Source: JAGPDF01 sp052035735
GTDB lineage: Bacteria; Acidobacteriota; Thermoanaerobaculia; Multivoradales; JAGPDF01
Length of the DNA: 64,000 bases
Reading direction: 5' to 3'
Assembly (NCBI GenBank): GCA_052035735.1
Contig: JBPOHI010000150.1
Span: forward strand, 16,045-80,044
Shown: positions 44,022-52,942 of the stretch, piece by piece
Layout: each line of letters starts with the position of its first letter
Position numbering within the stretch: the stretch's first letter is position 1
Program-made: the position numbers and the translations under genes
Notes under the pieces: model-generated
Told to the model about the DNA's origin: nothing
Database searches by the model: none
What the model saw: only the letters and a program-made list of their open reading frames with translations

Positions 44022-46394
44022 ATGACTCTGGTCGGCACGAAGATCGGTCACATCCGCTTCGAGAGCCTCCTCGGGCGGGGCGGCATGGGTGAGGTCTACC
44101 GCGCCGTCGACGAGAAGCTCCAGCGCGTCGTCGCCGTCAAGACGATCCGCGCCGAGCACCGCCTCTCGGGAACTGCCCGCGCCCGGTTTCTGCGCGAGGC
44201 GCGGATCCTCTCGAAGCTGGCGAATCCGCTGATCTGCCAGGTCTACGACCTCATCGAGTCGGAAGAGGCCGACCTGCTCGTCCTCGAATTCGTCGACGGC
44301 GAGACGCTCGAGGAGCTGCGTACCGGGCGCCGGCTCTCCGAGCGCGAGATCCTCGAGCTCGCGGCGCGGATCGCCGAGGCGCTCACCGTGGCGCATCGCG
44401 AGCACATCATCCATCGCGACCTCAAGCCGGCGAACATCATGGTGCTGCCGTCGGGGGCGGTGAAGGTGCTCGACTTCGGCATCGCGCGCGCGAGCGGCGA
44501 CGAGGGCGATGGCGCCGGGCTCGCTGCCGGGAGCGCGGCCGAACCGCCTCTCGCCGACGAGGGCGCCACTCGCAGTCTGCCGCCGCAAGACCACGATCCC
44601 GAAGGCACGATCGCGTTCCACGGCGAAGCGGGTGACGGCGGCTCGTTCTCGGCGGCGCTCACCCAGCAGGGTTCGATCGTCGGCACGCTGCTCTACATGA
44701 GTCCCGAGCAGGCCTCGGGCGAGGAGCTGACCGAGGCGAGCGACCTGTTCTCGTTCGGCATCCTGCTGCAGGAGCTTCTGACCGGAAGGTCGCCGTATCC
44801 CTACGAACCGCTGCCGGAGCTCCTCCGCCGGGTCGGCGAGAACGCCAGCCTGCCGATCCTGGCGAGCGACGGCATCGATCCGGAGGTGGCACGCCTGGTC
44901 GAGGATCTCAAGCACCCGCTGCCTTCACGGCGACCGACCGCCGAAGCCTGCCTCGAGCGCCTGCGCTTCCTGCTCGACAAACCTCAGCGCCTGCGCCGCA
45001 GGCGCTTCAAGGTCATCGCCACAGGCTCCGCTTTTGCCCTGTTGACCGTCGTCCTCGCGGTCGTCTCCCTCCTCGCTGTGCGCGAGAAGCGCGCCCGCGC
45101 GCGCGCCGAGAGTCTCGCCGTCGACCTCGAGAAGGCGGCCCACCGCGCCAACCGCGAGGCCCGGACCGCCAATCGGGTCGTCGAGTTCCTGGTCGATCTA
45201 TTCGAACAGGCCGATCCCGAGCGCTCGCAGGGCCGCGAGGTGACGGTGCGCGAGATCGTCGAGCTCGGCGGCGAGCGGATCACCCGGCAGCTCGCCGACG
45301 AACCGCTGATCCAGGCGCGATTGCAGGACACCCTGGGCGGCATCACCTGGCGGCTGGGGGACCTGCCCGCGGCGGCGAAGCTCCTCGCCCAGGCGCTCGC
45401 GACGGTCGAGCGCGAACGCGGGCCGGAAGACCCGGCGGTCGCCGAGGTGCTGTCGCACCTGGGCGCCGTCGAGATCGACCTGGGACGGCTCGAGGAGGCC
45501 GCGCGCACGCTCGCTCGCGCCGAGTCGCTGCTCGAGCGGCAGACGCCACCGCCGGTCGAAGAGCTCGCGCGGACGCTCAACTCGCGCGGCGCGCTGGCCT
45601 ACAAGCAGGGGGACCTCGTGGCGGCCGAGACGCACTACCAGCGCTCGCTCGCGCTGTTGCGGAGCGAGGCGCAGCCGCCGGCGCGCGATGTCGCCCTGGC
45701 GCTCAACAACCTGGCCATCCTCGCCTGGCAACGCGCCGACTTCGCGACCGCCGCGGCGCACTATCGCGAGGCGCTGGGGCTCAACGAAGCGCTGCTCGGC
45801 GAGAACCATCCGCACCTCGCGGCGCAGCTCAACAACATGGGGATCCTCGCGCGCGACCTCGGCAACTTCGCCGAATCCGAGAGCCTCCACCGGCGCGCGC
45901 TGACGATCGCCGAGCGGGCGCTCGGCCCGGCCCACCCCGACGTGGCGTCGATTCTCAACAGCCTCGCCCGGCTCTACGGCCGGCAGAATCGCCTGGCCGA
46001 GGGCGCCCAGCTGCTCGAGCGCGCCCTGCGCATCTGTCGGACCGCGCTCGGTCCGAAGCACGCCGAAACCGGCACGACGATGGTCCGGCTCGGCGACTTC
46101 GAGCGCCGCGCCGGCCGACTGCAAAGCGCCGAGCCGTTGATTGTCGGCGGCAAGGCGATTCTCGCCGCCGCGCTCGGCGACGAGCATTCGCGCCTCGTCG
46201 AGGCGTGGGCCGCCCTCGGACACCTGCGGCGCGATCAAGGGCGCCCAAGCGAAGCGGAAGCGGCTCTGCGCGCGGGGGCCGATCTCGGCGCGGCTGCCCT
46301 CGGAGCCGGTCATCCGGACGTACAGGCGCTCGAGCGCGAACTTGCTTCTACGGACGAGGTGCAGGAGACTCGCCCGAACGGAGGCCGGACATGA
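44022..46394 (+). CDS. Membrane Ser/Thr protein kinase with C-terminal TPR repeats
   Basis: 790 residues, starting right after the DUF985 stop. Kinase domain: glycine loop LLGRGGMGEVYRA, VAVKTI lysine, HRDLKPANIM, DFG at 151-153 and MSPEQ near 226. About 75 residues separate DFG from MSPEQ, where 20-25 are usual, so the activation segment carries a ~50-residue acidic insertion. A single helix (VIATGSAFALLTVVLAVVSLLAV) follows near residue 330, then about 400 residues of tetratricopeptide repeats with ALNNLAILAWQRADFATAAA-type units, presumably periplasmic. All catalytic residues are present. The gene overlaps the secreted-protein gene by ATGA. Confidence 0.86.
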   Translation: MTLVGTKIGHIRFESLLGRGGMGEVYRAVDEKLQRVVAVKTIRAEHRLSGTARARFLREARILSKLANPLICQVYDLIESEEADLLVLEFVDGETLEELRTGRRLSEREILELAARIAEALTVAHREHIIHRDLKPANIMVLPSGAVKVLDFGIARASGDEGDGAGLAAGSAAEPPLADEGATRSLPPQDHDPEGTIAFHGEAGDGGSFSAALTQQGSIVGTLLYMSPEQASGEELTEASDLFSFGILLQELLTGRSPYPYEPLPELLRRVGENASLPILASDGIDPEVARLVEDLKHPLPSRRPTAEACLERLRFLLDKPQRLRRRRFKVIATGSAFALLTVVLAVVSLLAVREKRARARAESLAVDLEKAAHRANREARTANRVVEFLVDLFEQADPERSQGREVTVREIVELGGERITRQLADEPLIQARLQDTLGGITWRLGDLPAAAKLLAQALATVERERGPEDPAVAEVLSHLGAVEIDLGRLEEAARTLARAESLLERQTPPPVEELARTLNSRGALAYKQGDLVAAETHYQRSLALLRSEAQPPARDVALALNNLAILAWQRADFATAAAHYREALGLNEALLGENHPHLAAQLNNMGILARDLGNFAESESLHRRALTIAERALGPAHPDVASILNSLARLYGRQNRLAEGAQLLERALRICRTALGPKHAETGTTMVRLGDFERRAGRLQSAEPLIVGGKAILAAALGDEHSRLVEAWAALGHLRRDQGRPSEAEAALRAGADLGAAALGAGHPDVQALERELASTDEVQETRPNGGRT

Positions 46395-47794
46395 CTGGCA
46401 GATTCTCGCTCGCACGCGCGCTGGGGCTCATCGGAATCAGCGGACTGCTCAGCGGAGGCATCGCGCAGCCGGTGACGGCGCAAACCCCCCAGCCGATCGG
46501 ACCCCAGACCCTAGCCAACCTGACGCTCGCAGGCGACCAGGACGAGGCCGTCGCCGCCGTCGACCCGAACGGCAATCTGCTCGTCATCTGGCGCGACGAG
46601 TTCCTCGACGGCAACGCCTCCGCCATAATCGGGCGCCGCTTCAGTGCGCGCACCGGCCTGCCGGTGTCGAGCGAGTTCCTGATCAATGTCACCACCGACG
46701 GCGACCAGCGCAACCCGGCGATCGCTGTGGCCGATGACGGCAGGTTCGTGGTCGTCTGGGAGGGACCGGATACCACTGGTCCCGCCACTCCCGGCATCTT
46801 CGGCAGCCTGCGAGCCGCCAACGGAACGCCCATCGAGGCGGAATTCGCGGTCAACGTTGGAACCGCAGGAGTGCAGCGCCGGCCGGCTGTCGCCATGCAG
46901 CCGGGGGGCGCTTTCCTGGTGGTTTGGCAGGACGGCGCCCCGACGCCGGGCCTCGTCGACACCGGCTCGAACATCGCGGCCCGTCTCTACCCCGCCAACT
47001 TCCCGTCGGCCCCCGCGGGTAGCCCGGTCTTGCTGAACACCAGTCTCGACGGCGAGCAAGAGCATCCAGCCATTGCAGCAAGGCCGGCGGTCGCGGGGTG
47101 GCTGGCAGGCTGGCAGGGCCCGAACCTGGACACACCGCTGTCGCCTTCGATCCTGGCCCGCATCCTCGACTCCAACCTCGCCGGCGGAAGCGAGTTCGTG
47201 GTGAACACCACGCAGTCCGTGGGGTTACGCAGCCATGTCGCGGTGGCGGCGAACGGCCAAGGCGACGCCGTCGTCGTCTGGGAGGCGCCGGATGGCAACC
47301 AACGCGGAATCTACGCCCGTTCGTTCGTCGACGGCGTGCCTGGCGCCTCGGAGGAGCAGATCAACCTCTCGACCGGCGCCGACGAGCGCGAACCGTCGGT
47401 CGCAATCGATCAGTTCGGTGCCTTCGTCACCGCCTGGGTGGTCGCGTCGCCCGCCGTGACCGACCCCTGGAGCGAGCATCCGGAGGGCAGCCCGATCGTC
47501 ATCCAGGGACGCAAGAAGAACGCCGGCGGCAGCTTGACGGCGACCGGCCTCGCCGGCGCCGGAGATCTGGTACCGCCCGCCGATGCGGAGTTCCAGATCA
47601 ACACCTCGGGCAACGCCTTTCTCGATCCGTGGGTTGCCCTCGAACCGCGCGGCAACTTCGTCATCGCCTGGCAGGGCACGGACTCCGAAGACCCCGACGG
47701 CAACGGCGTCTTCTTCCGCGGCTTCCGCGCCGCGCTGTTTGCCGACGACTTCGAGACCGGCGACACCGCGCGCTGGAGCAACACCGCGCCCTGA
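46391..47794 (+). CDS. Secreted beta-repeat protein with FxDxFExGDTxxWS tail
   Basis: 467 residues. Signal peptide (LALALGLIGISGLLSGG-like, cleavage near PVTAQ), then at least six repeats of the kind NGNLLVIWRDE, DGRFVVVWEGPD, GGAFLVVWQDG, QGDAVVVWEAPD, GAFVTAWVV and GNFVIAWQGTD, each ~50-70 residues, as in extracellular propeller-like proteins. The repeat type is shared with the secreted protein at 18915, but the C-terminus differs: FADDFETGDTARWSNTAP. That short acidic/aromatic end recurs in acidobacterial exported proteins and may be a sorting or anchoring signal. The start overlaps the kinase gene, so kinase and secreted protein are made together. Confidence 0.68.
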   Translation: MTGRFSLARALGLIGISGLLSGGIAQPVTAQTPQPIGPQTLANLTLAGDQDEAVAAVDPNGNLLVIWRDEFLDGNASAIIGRRFSARTGLPVSSEFLINVTTDGDQRNPAIAVADDGRFVVVWEGPDTTGPATPGIFGSLRAANGTPIEAEFAVNVGTAGVQRRPAVAMQPGGAFLVVWQDGAPTPGLVDTGSNIAARLYPANFPSAPAGSPVLLNTSLDGEQEHPAIAARPAVAGWLAGWQGPNLDTPLSPSILARILDSNLAGGSEFVVNTTQSVGLRSHVAVAANGQGDAVVVWEAPDGNQRGIYARSFVDGVPGASEEQINLSTGADEREPSVAIDQFGAFVTAWVVASPAVTDPWSEHPEGSPIVIQGRKKNAGGSLTATGLAGAGDLVPPADAEFQINTSGNAFLDPWVALEPRGNFVIAWQGTDSEDPDGNGVFFRGFRAALFADDFETGDTARWSNTAP

Positions 47795-47843
47795 GGCCGC
47801 GATAGGCTGTGGCTCCACGGCAGCACCCCGGGAGCAAGGAACC

Positions 47844-49193
47844 ATGCGCCAGAACCTCCAGGAAGCCCGCAAGCAGTCGGCCTATGTCCTCGACCTGATT
47901 TCGAAGCCGTCGCTCACCGCCGACGAGAGGGCGCGCGTCGTCGAGGAGTCGGTTCGCTATTGGACCGATCACGTCAACGAAGGCTTTCTGCAGTTCCGCA
48001 AGTCGGTGTCGACCGACTACACCGCCGTCGAGTGGCAGGACGAAGGGGCCGTCTTCCGCGACATCCACGGCAAGGAGTTCATCGACATCCTCGGTGGCTA
48101 CGGCATCTACGTCGTCGGCCACCGCCATCCGCGGGTAATGAAGGCGGTGCGCGACCAGCTCGACCGCCAGGCGATCCACTCTCAGGAGCTGATCGATCCG
48201 CTGCGCACCTACCTGGCGAATCTCGTGGCGCTCATCACCCCCGGCGATCTGCAGTTCGCCTTCTTTACCAACTCCGGCACCGAGTCGATCGAGGGCTGCC
48301 TCAAAATGGCGACCCTCGCCACGGGCCGGCATCACTTCATCGGCGCCGCGGGCGCGTTTCACGGCAAGAGCATGGGCTCGCTCGGCGGCACTTCGAAGGC
48401 GGTCTTCCGCGAACCTTTCCTGCCGCTCCTCCACTGGACACACGTCCCCTGGGGGGACATCGACGTCCTCGCCAAGATGATGAAGGTCTTCGACTTCACC
48501 GGCGACCGCGTGGCCGCGGTGGTGCTCGAGCCGATCCAGGGCGAGGGCGGCATCAACGTCGCACCCCCCGGCTACCTCGCCGCGGCGCGCGAGCTCTGCG
48601 ACCGCTACGGCGCGATGCTGGTGTTCGACGAGATCCAGTCGGGCATGGGCCGTTCCGGCAAGATGTTCGCGTGCGAGCACGACGGCGTCGAGCCCGACCT
48701 GATGGCGCTCGGCAAGGGCTTCGGCGGCGGCGTCATGCCGATCGGCGCCACCGTGGGCACGGCCAAGACGTGGGAGCGCTACATCGAGAATCCGTTCCTG
48801 CACACCACGACCTTCGGCGGCAACCCGGTCGCCTGCGCCGCCGCCATCGCGACCATCGGCGTGCTGCTCGACGAGGAGCTGCCGCGCCAGGCAGGCGAGA
48901 AGGGCGACTACCTGCTCGGGAAGTTCGCCGAGTTGGGCGCGCGCTATCCCAAGCTCCTCAAGCTCTGGCGCGGCCGCGGCCTGATGCTCGGTCTCGAGTT
49001 CGCCGACGGCGACCTGGGCTACGCGGTGTCGAAGAATCTCTTCGCGCGCCAGATTCTGATCGGCGGCACCTACATCAACGCGCGCACCTTGCGCGTCGAG
49101 CCGCCGCTCACCATCAGCTATCCGCAGCTCGACAGGTTCGTCGCAGCGCTCGACGAGTCGCTGGCGGCGGTCTACGAGGAGCACCATCTCTGA
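47844..49193 (+). CDS. patA: Putrescine aminotransferase-like class III aminotransferase (copy 2)
   Basis: 449 residues, PLP-dependent. YWTDHVNEGFLQFRKSVSTD, FIDILGGYGIYVVGHRHP, IHSQELIDPLRTYLA, FFTNSGTESIEGCLKMAT, GAFHGKSMGSLGGTSK, EPIQGEGGINVAPPGYL, DEIQSGMGRSGKMFACEHD, LGKGFGGGVMPIGATV (PLP lysine) and NPFLHTTTFGGNPVACAAA resemble E. coli PatA even more closely than copy 1 at 20554. It should form 4-aminobutanal from putrescine. AAGGA lies a few bases before ATG 47844. The PuuB-like oxidase frame begins just inside its 3' end, so the two are coupled. Confidence 0.85.
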   Translation: MRQNLQEARKQSAYVLDLISKPSLTADERARVVEESVRYWTDHVNEGFLQFRKSVSTDYTAVEWQDEGAVFRDIHGKEFIDILGGYGIYVVGHRHPRVMKAVRDQLDRQAIHSQELIDPLRTYLANLVALITPGDLQFAFFTNSGTESIEGCLKMATLATGRHHFIGAAGAFHGKSMGSLGGTSKAVFREPFLPLLHWTHVPWGDIDVLAKMMKVFDFTGDRVAAVVLEPIQGEGGINVAPPGYLAAARELCDRYGAMLVFDEIQSGMGRSGKMFACEHDGVEPDLMALGKGFGGGVMPIGATVGTAKTWERYIENPFLHTTTFGGNPVACAAAIATIGVLLDEELPRQAGEKGDYLLGKFAELGARYPKLLKLWRGRGLMLGLEFADGDLGYAVSKNLFARQILIGGTYINARTLRVEPPLTISYPQLDRFVAALDESLAAVYEEHHL

Positions 49194-50589
49194 GCCTGGG
49201 CCGTATCCGCTGAGGCCAGTCGAAGACGGCTGCTTCTGGCTGGCGGACCTGCCCCGGCAGCCGCTCCGCCCACCGCTCGCAGGCGAGCGGAGCGCCGACG
49301 TCGCCATCGTCGGCGGCGGCTTCACCGGCCTGTGGACGGCGCTCTTCCTCAAGGAGCTCGCGCCGGAGAAGGAAGTCGTCCTGCTCGAGGGCGAACGGAT
49401 CGCCTATGGTGCCTCGGGCCGGAACGCTGGCCAGATCAGCGAGACGTTCGACCACTCGCACAGCCTCGCCATCCAGCATTTCGGTGAAGACGAAGCGCGC
49501 CGCCTGGCAGCGCTCGCGCGCACAAACCTCGATGAGATGGCCACCTTTCTCGAGCGTGAAGGGATCGACGCCGAGTTCGCGCGCAGCGGTCAGCTGGTGC
49601 TCGCACTCACGAAAGCGCACACAATGGATGTCGATGTCGCCCTCACGGCGGCGAGACGGCTCGGCATCGACGACTGGCGCAAGCTCGATCGCGACGAGAC
49701 CCGCGAGCGACTGGGAAGCCCCCTTCCCTTGTGTGCGCTTTTCGCCCCGCAGGCCGCAACGGTTCACCCAGCGAAGCTGGCCGCTGGCCTCGCGCGTGTC
49801 GCGGAGGGCAGGGGGGTGCGTATTCTCGAGGGCTCCGCGGTCGTCGGCATCGAGCCCGAGGGTACTGGTCTCTGCCTGTCGACGCGGAGCGGCACGCTGC
49901 GCGCGCCGCGGGCGGTCCTCGCCACCAACGCCTACTCGCACCTCCTCGCGCCGCGGCTCGCGCGGCGCTTCCTGCCGCTCTACGACTACGTCATCGCCAG
50001 CGAACCGCTCAGGCCGTCGCAGAAGGCGGTGATCCGGTGGCAAGGCCGCGAGGGCGTGACCGACTGCCGCAGCTTCTTCAACTACTCGCGCCTGACCGCA
50101 GACGATCGCGTGGTCTGGGGCTCGAGCGAGGCGGCCTACTATCGCGGCAACGGCGTCGGACGGCAGCACGATCACGCCCCGGCGGTCTACGCCGGGCTGG
50201 AGGAGAGCTTCGCGCGCTTCTTTCCGGCTCTGGCGGAGGTGCGCTTCCCCTACCGCTGGGGCGGGCCGATCGCCGCCACTACCCGATTCACTCCGTTCTT
50301 CGGTTCGCTGCACTCGGGACGCCTCCTTTACGGTTTGGGCTACACCGGACACGGGGTCGGGACGACGCGCCTCGCGGGCCGGCTGCTCGCCCATCTCGCC
50401 CTCGAGCGGCGCTCGGAGCTCGCCGGGCTCGCGCTGGTCCGCAAGCCGCCGATTCCCTACCCGCCCGAGCCGCTGCGCCGCTGGGCGATCGGCGCCGTCA
50501 CCCGGTCGCTCCGCCGGGTCGACGAGGGCGGTTCGCCCGGCCTTCTTCTGCGGGTTCTCGACCGGCTGGGAATCGGCTTCTCGAGCTAG
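49186..50589 (+). CDS. puuB: FAD-dependent amine oxidoreductase, PuuB-like, non-canonical start
   Basis: About 467 residues of a DAO-family flavoenzyme. FAD-binding Rossmann motif VAIVGGGFTGLWTALFL lies near residues 38-54, then YGASGRNAGQISETFDHSH, and the C-terminal SRLTADDRVVWGS, FPYRWGGPIA and GYTGHGVGTTRLAGRLLA match PuuB/gamma-glutamylputrescine oxidase. The first in-frame ATG (49537) would remove the FAD motif. Between the upstream stop at 49057 and 49537 there is no ATG, GTG or TTG. The likeliest starts are ATC 49186, with GAGGAG four bases upstream, or CTG 49210. Either a rare start codon is used or a base is wrong in the sequence. No PuuA or PuuD gene is present, so direct oxidation of an amine is possible. 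Confidence 0.72.
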   Translation: MSEPGPYPLRPVEDGCFWLADLPRQPLRPPLAGERSADVAIVGGGFTGLWTALFLKELAPEKEVVLLEGERIAYGASGRNAGQISETFDHSHSLAIQHFGEDEARRLAALARTNLDEMATFLEREGIDAEFARSGQLVLALTKAHTMDVDVALTAARRLGIDDWRKLDRDETRERLGSPLPLCALFAPQAATVHPAKLAAGLARVAEGRGVRILEGSAVVGIEPEGTGLCLSTRSGTLRAPRAVLATNAYSHLLAPRLARRFLPLYDYVIASEPLRPSQKAVIRWQGREGVTDCRSFFNYSRLTADDRVVWGSSEAAYYRGNGVGRQHDHAPAVYAGLEESFARFFPALAEVRFPYRWGGPIAATTRFTPFFGSLHSGRLLYGLGYTGHGVGTTRLAGRLLAHLALERRSELAGLALVRKPPIPYPPEPLRRWAIGAVTRSLRRVDEGGSPGLLLRVLDRLGIGFSS

Positions 50590-50666
50590 GGGAGGGCCGG
50601 CGAGGAGGCCCCCGGCGGGCATTTGCGCCGTGCTAGTGTCGCGAAAAACCGGAGGAGGCAACGCCC

Positions 50667-51869
50667 ATGTCCCAGCTTCGCTCGTGGCTTCGAGTCCCCG
50701 TATGCGCCTTGGCGGCGACGCTCGCCGCTTGCAGCCCGCAGGCTGAGGCCCCGGCCCCCGCGCCGCCGGCCAAGGGAGCACCGCTCGCGCAACTGGGGGC
50801 GGGTGAGGGGGCGGTTTCGATCGTCGCCTGGGCCGGCTACATCGAACGCGGCGAGACCGACAAGGCCTACGACTGGGTGAGCAGCTTCGAACAGAAGACA
50901 GGGTGCAAGGTCAGCGTCAAGGTGGCCGCGACCTCGGACGAGATGGTCGCGCTGATGAACGAAGGCGGCTTCGATCTGGTCACGGCGTCCGGCGACGCCT
51001 CGAACCGGCTGATCGCGGGCGGCAGGCTGCAGGAGATCAACCTCGGCCTCGTACCGAGCTGGAACACCGTCGATCCGCGCCTGCAGACGGCCTCCTGGCA
51101 CACCGTGGGCAGCAAGCACTACGGCGTCCCCTATCAGTGGGGACCGAACATCCTGATGTACAACACCAAGGTCTTCGGCGACCGCGGGCCGGCGAGCTGG
51201 AGTGTGGTCTTCGAAGAGACGACGCTGCCGGACGGCAAGTCGAACCGCGGGCGGGTCCAGGCCTACGACGGCCCGATCTACATCGCCGACGCGGCGCTCT
51301 ATCTGAAGAAGCACCGGCCCGAGCTCGGGATCAGCGATCCCTACGAGCTCAACGCCGATCAGTTCAAGGCCGCCCTCGATCTCCTGCGCCAGCAGCGCAA
51401 GCTCGTCGGCCGCTACTGGCACGACGCCAACGTCCAGATGGACGACTTCAAGAACGAAGGGGTGGTCGCTTCGGGCTCGTGGCCTTTCCAGGTGAACGTA
51501 CTGGCCGCCGGCGGCGCACCGGTGGCCAGCGTCTTTCCCGCCGAGGGCACCACCGGATGGGCGGACACGACCATGATGCACATCGACGCCCCGCATCCGA
51601 ACTGTGCCTACGCCTGGATCGAGCACTCGCTCGCGCCGAAGGTGCAGGGCGACGTCGCCGCCTGGTTCGGCTCGCTCCCCGCCGTCCCCGCCGCCTGCCA
51701 GGGCAACGCGCTCCTCGGCGAGAAGGGCTGCGAGGCCAACGGCTTCGGCCAGTTCGACCAGATCGCCTTCTGGAAGACGCCGAGAGCCGACTGCGGCGAT
51801 GGCCGCACTGACTGCTTGCCGTACCACGAGTGGGTGACCAACTACATCGCCGTGATCGGCGGGAGATAG
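50667..51869 (+). CDS. ydcS: Polyamine-type ABC transporter binding lipoprotein (YdcS-like)
   Basis: 400 residues. Lipoprotein signal ALAATLAAC, a Pro/Ala linker, then VSIVAWAGYIERGETDKAYDW, FEQKTGCKVSVK, GVPYQWGPNILMYNTKVF, WADTTMMHIDAPHPNCAYAW and YHEWVTNYIAVI. The W-GYIE start, the GVPYQWGPN loop and the Cys-containing C-terminus follow E. coli YdcS, receptor of the YdcSTUV putrescine-related importer. An ATPase and two permeases follow immediately. It is the second polyamine-class importer of the window, with little resemblance to the PotD copy at 38544. Confidence 0.85.
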   Translation: MSQLRSWLRVPVCALAATLAACSPQAEAPAPAPPAKGAPLAQLGAGEGAVSIVAWAGYIERGETDKAYDWVSSFEQKTGCKVSVKVAATSDEMVALMNEGGFDLVTASGDASNRLIAGGRLQEINLGLVPSWNTVDPRLQTASWHTVGSKHYGVPYQWGPNILMYNTKVFGDRGPASWSVVFEETTLPDGKSNRGRVQAYDGPIYIADAALYLKKHRPELGISDPYELNADQFKAALDLLRQQRKLVGRYWHDANVQMDDFKNEGVVASGSWPFQVNVLAAGGAPVASVFPAEGTTGWADTTMMHIDAPHPNCAYAWIEHSLAPKVQGDVAAWFGSLPAVPAACQGNALLGEKGCEANGFGQFDQIAFWKTPRADCGDGRTDCLPYHEWVTNYIAVIGGR

Positions 51870-51893
51870 CCGGCGCCGGACGGGGAATCGCCG

Positions 51894-52925
51894 GTGACGC
51901 AACCTGCTGTCGAGTTCCAGGGGGTCACTCGCCGTTTCGGTGAGGTCGTCGCCGTCGACAACGTCGATCTGACGATCGCCGATGGTGAGTTCTTCACCCT
52001 GCTCGGTCCTTCCGGCTCCGGCAAGACGACCTGCCTGCGCCTCATCGCCGGCTTCGAGCTACCCTCGTCGGGGCGGATCCGGCTCCACGGCACCGACGTC
52101 TCGGATCGCCCGCCGTACGAACGCAACGTCAACACCGTCTTTCAGGACTACGCGCTGTTTCCCCACCTCTCCGTCGGCGACAACGTCGCCTACGGTCCGA
52201 TGATCCGCGGCGCCGCCAGGGAGGAGCGGCGCCGCCTGGCGGACGAGATGCTCGCCCTGGTCGAGCTCCCCGGGCTCGGCCACAGAAGGCCCGCCGAGCT
52301 CTCGGGCGGCCAACGCCAGCGCGTGGCGTTGGCGAGGGCACTGGTCAACCGGCCGCGCGTGCTGCTGCTCGACGAGCCACTCGGCGCACTCGACCTCAAG
52401 CTCCGGCAGCAGATGCAGGGCGAGCTCAAGTCGATCCAGGAGCGTCTCGGCATCACCTTCGTCTTCGTCACCCACGATCAGGAGGAGGCGCTGACGATGA
52501 GCGACCGGATCGCGGTCTTTCACCGCGGCCGCATCGAACAGATGGGCACGCCAGCAGCGGTCTACGAGGAGCCGGCGACGGAGTTCGTCGCCGGATTCGT
52601 CGGCACCTCGAACATCCTGCGCGGCGAGACGGCACGGCGGTGGGTCGGACGCGACGGGGTCTATGCTCTGCGCCCCGAGAAGATCCGCCGGCTGACCGCC
52701 GGCGAGAGCGCTCCGGCGGGCTTCCGCACCGCCACCGGCACGCTCCGCGATCTCGTCTATGCCGGCATGATGAGCCGCTTCGTCGTCGAGCTCGACGGCG
52801 GCGGCACACTCGCCGTCGTCGAGCAGAATGCCGCCGGCGCAAGCCGCGACCCCGGCGTCGAGCGCGGGCGGCCGCTCACGCTGGCATGGGATCCGACGCA
52901 CAGCCGCCCCCTCGTGACCGGCTAG
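51894..52925 (+). CDS. ydcT: Polyamine-type ABC transporter ATPase (YdcT-like)
   Basis: 343 residues from GTG 51894 (GGGGA seven bases upstream). Walker A GPSGSGKTT (38-46), VNTVFQDYALFPHLSV (Q-loop), LSGGQRQRVALARAL, LLLDEPLGALDLKLR and FVTHDQEEALTMSD. A short TOBE domain (YALRPEKIRRL) follows. It lies 24 bases after the binding-protein gene and 17 before the first permease gene. It supplies energy to the YdcSTUV-like importer. Confidence 0.88.
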   Translation: MTQPAVEFQGVTRRFGEVVAVDNVDLTIADGEFFTLLGPSGSGKTTCLRLIAGFELPSSGRIRLHGTDVSDRPPYERNVNTVFQDYALFPHLSVGDNVAYGPMIRGAAREERRRLADEMLALVELPGLGHRRPAELSGGQRQRVALARALVNRPRVLLLDEPLGALDLKLRQQMQGELKSIQERLGITFVFVTHDQEEALTMSDRIAVFHRGRIEQMGTPAAVYEEPATEFVAGFVGTSNILRGETARRWVGRDGVYALRPEKIRRLTAGESAPAGFRTATGTLRDLVYAGMMSRFVVELDGGGTLAVVEQNAAGASRDPGVERGRPLTLAWDPTHSRPLVTG

Positions 52926-52942
52926 CGAGCGACTGCGAGCCG

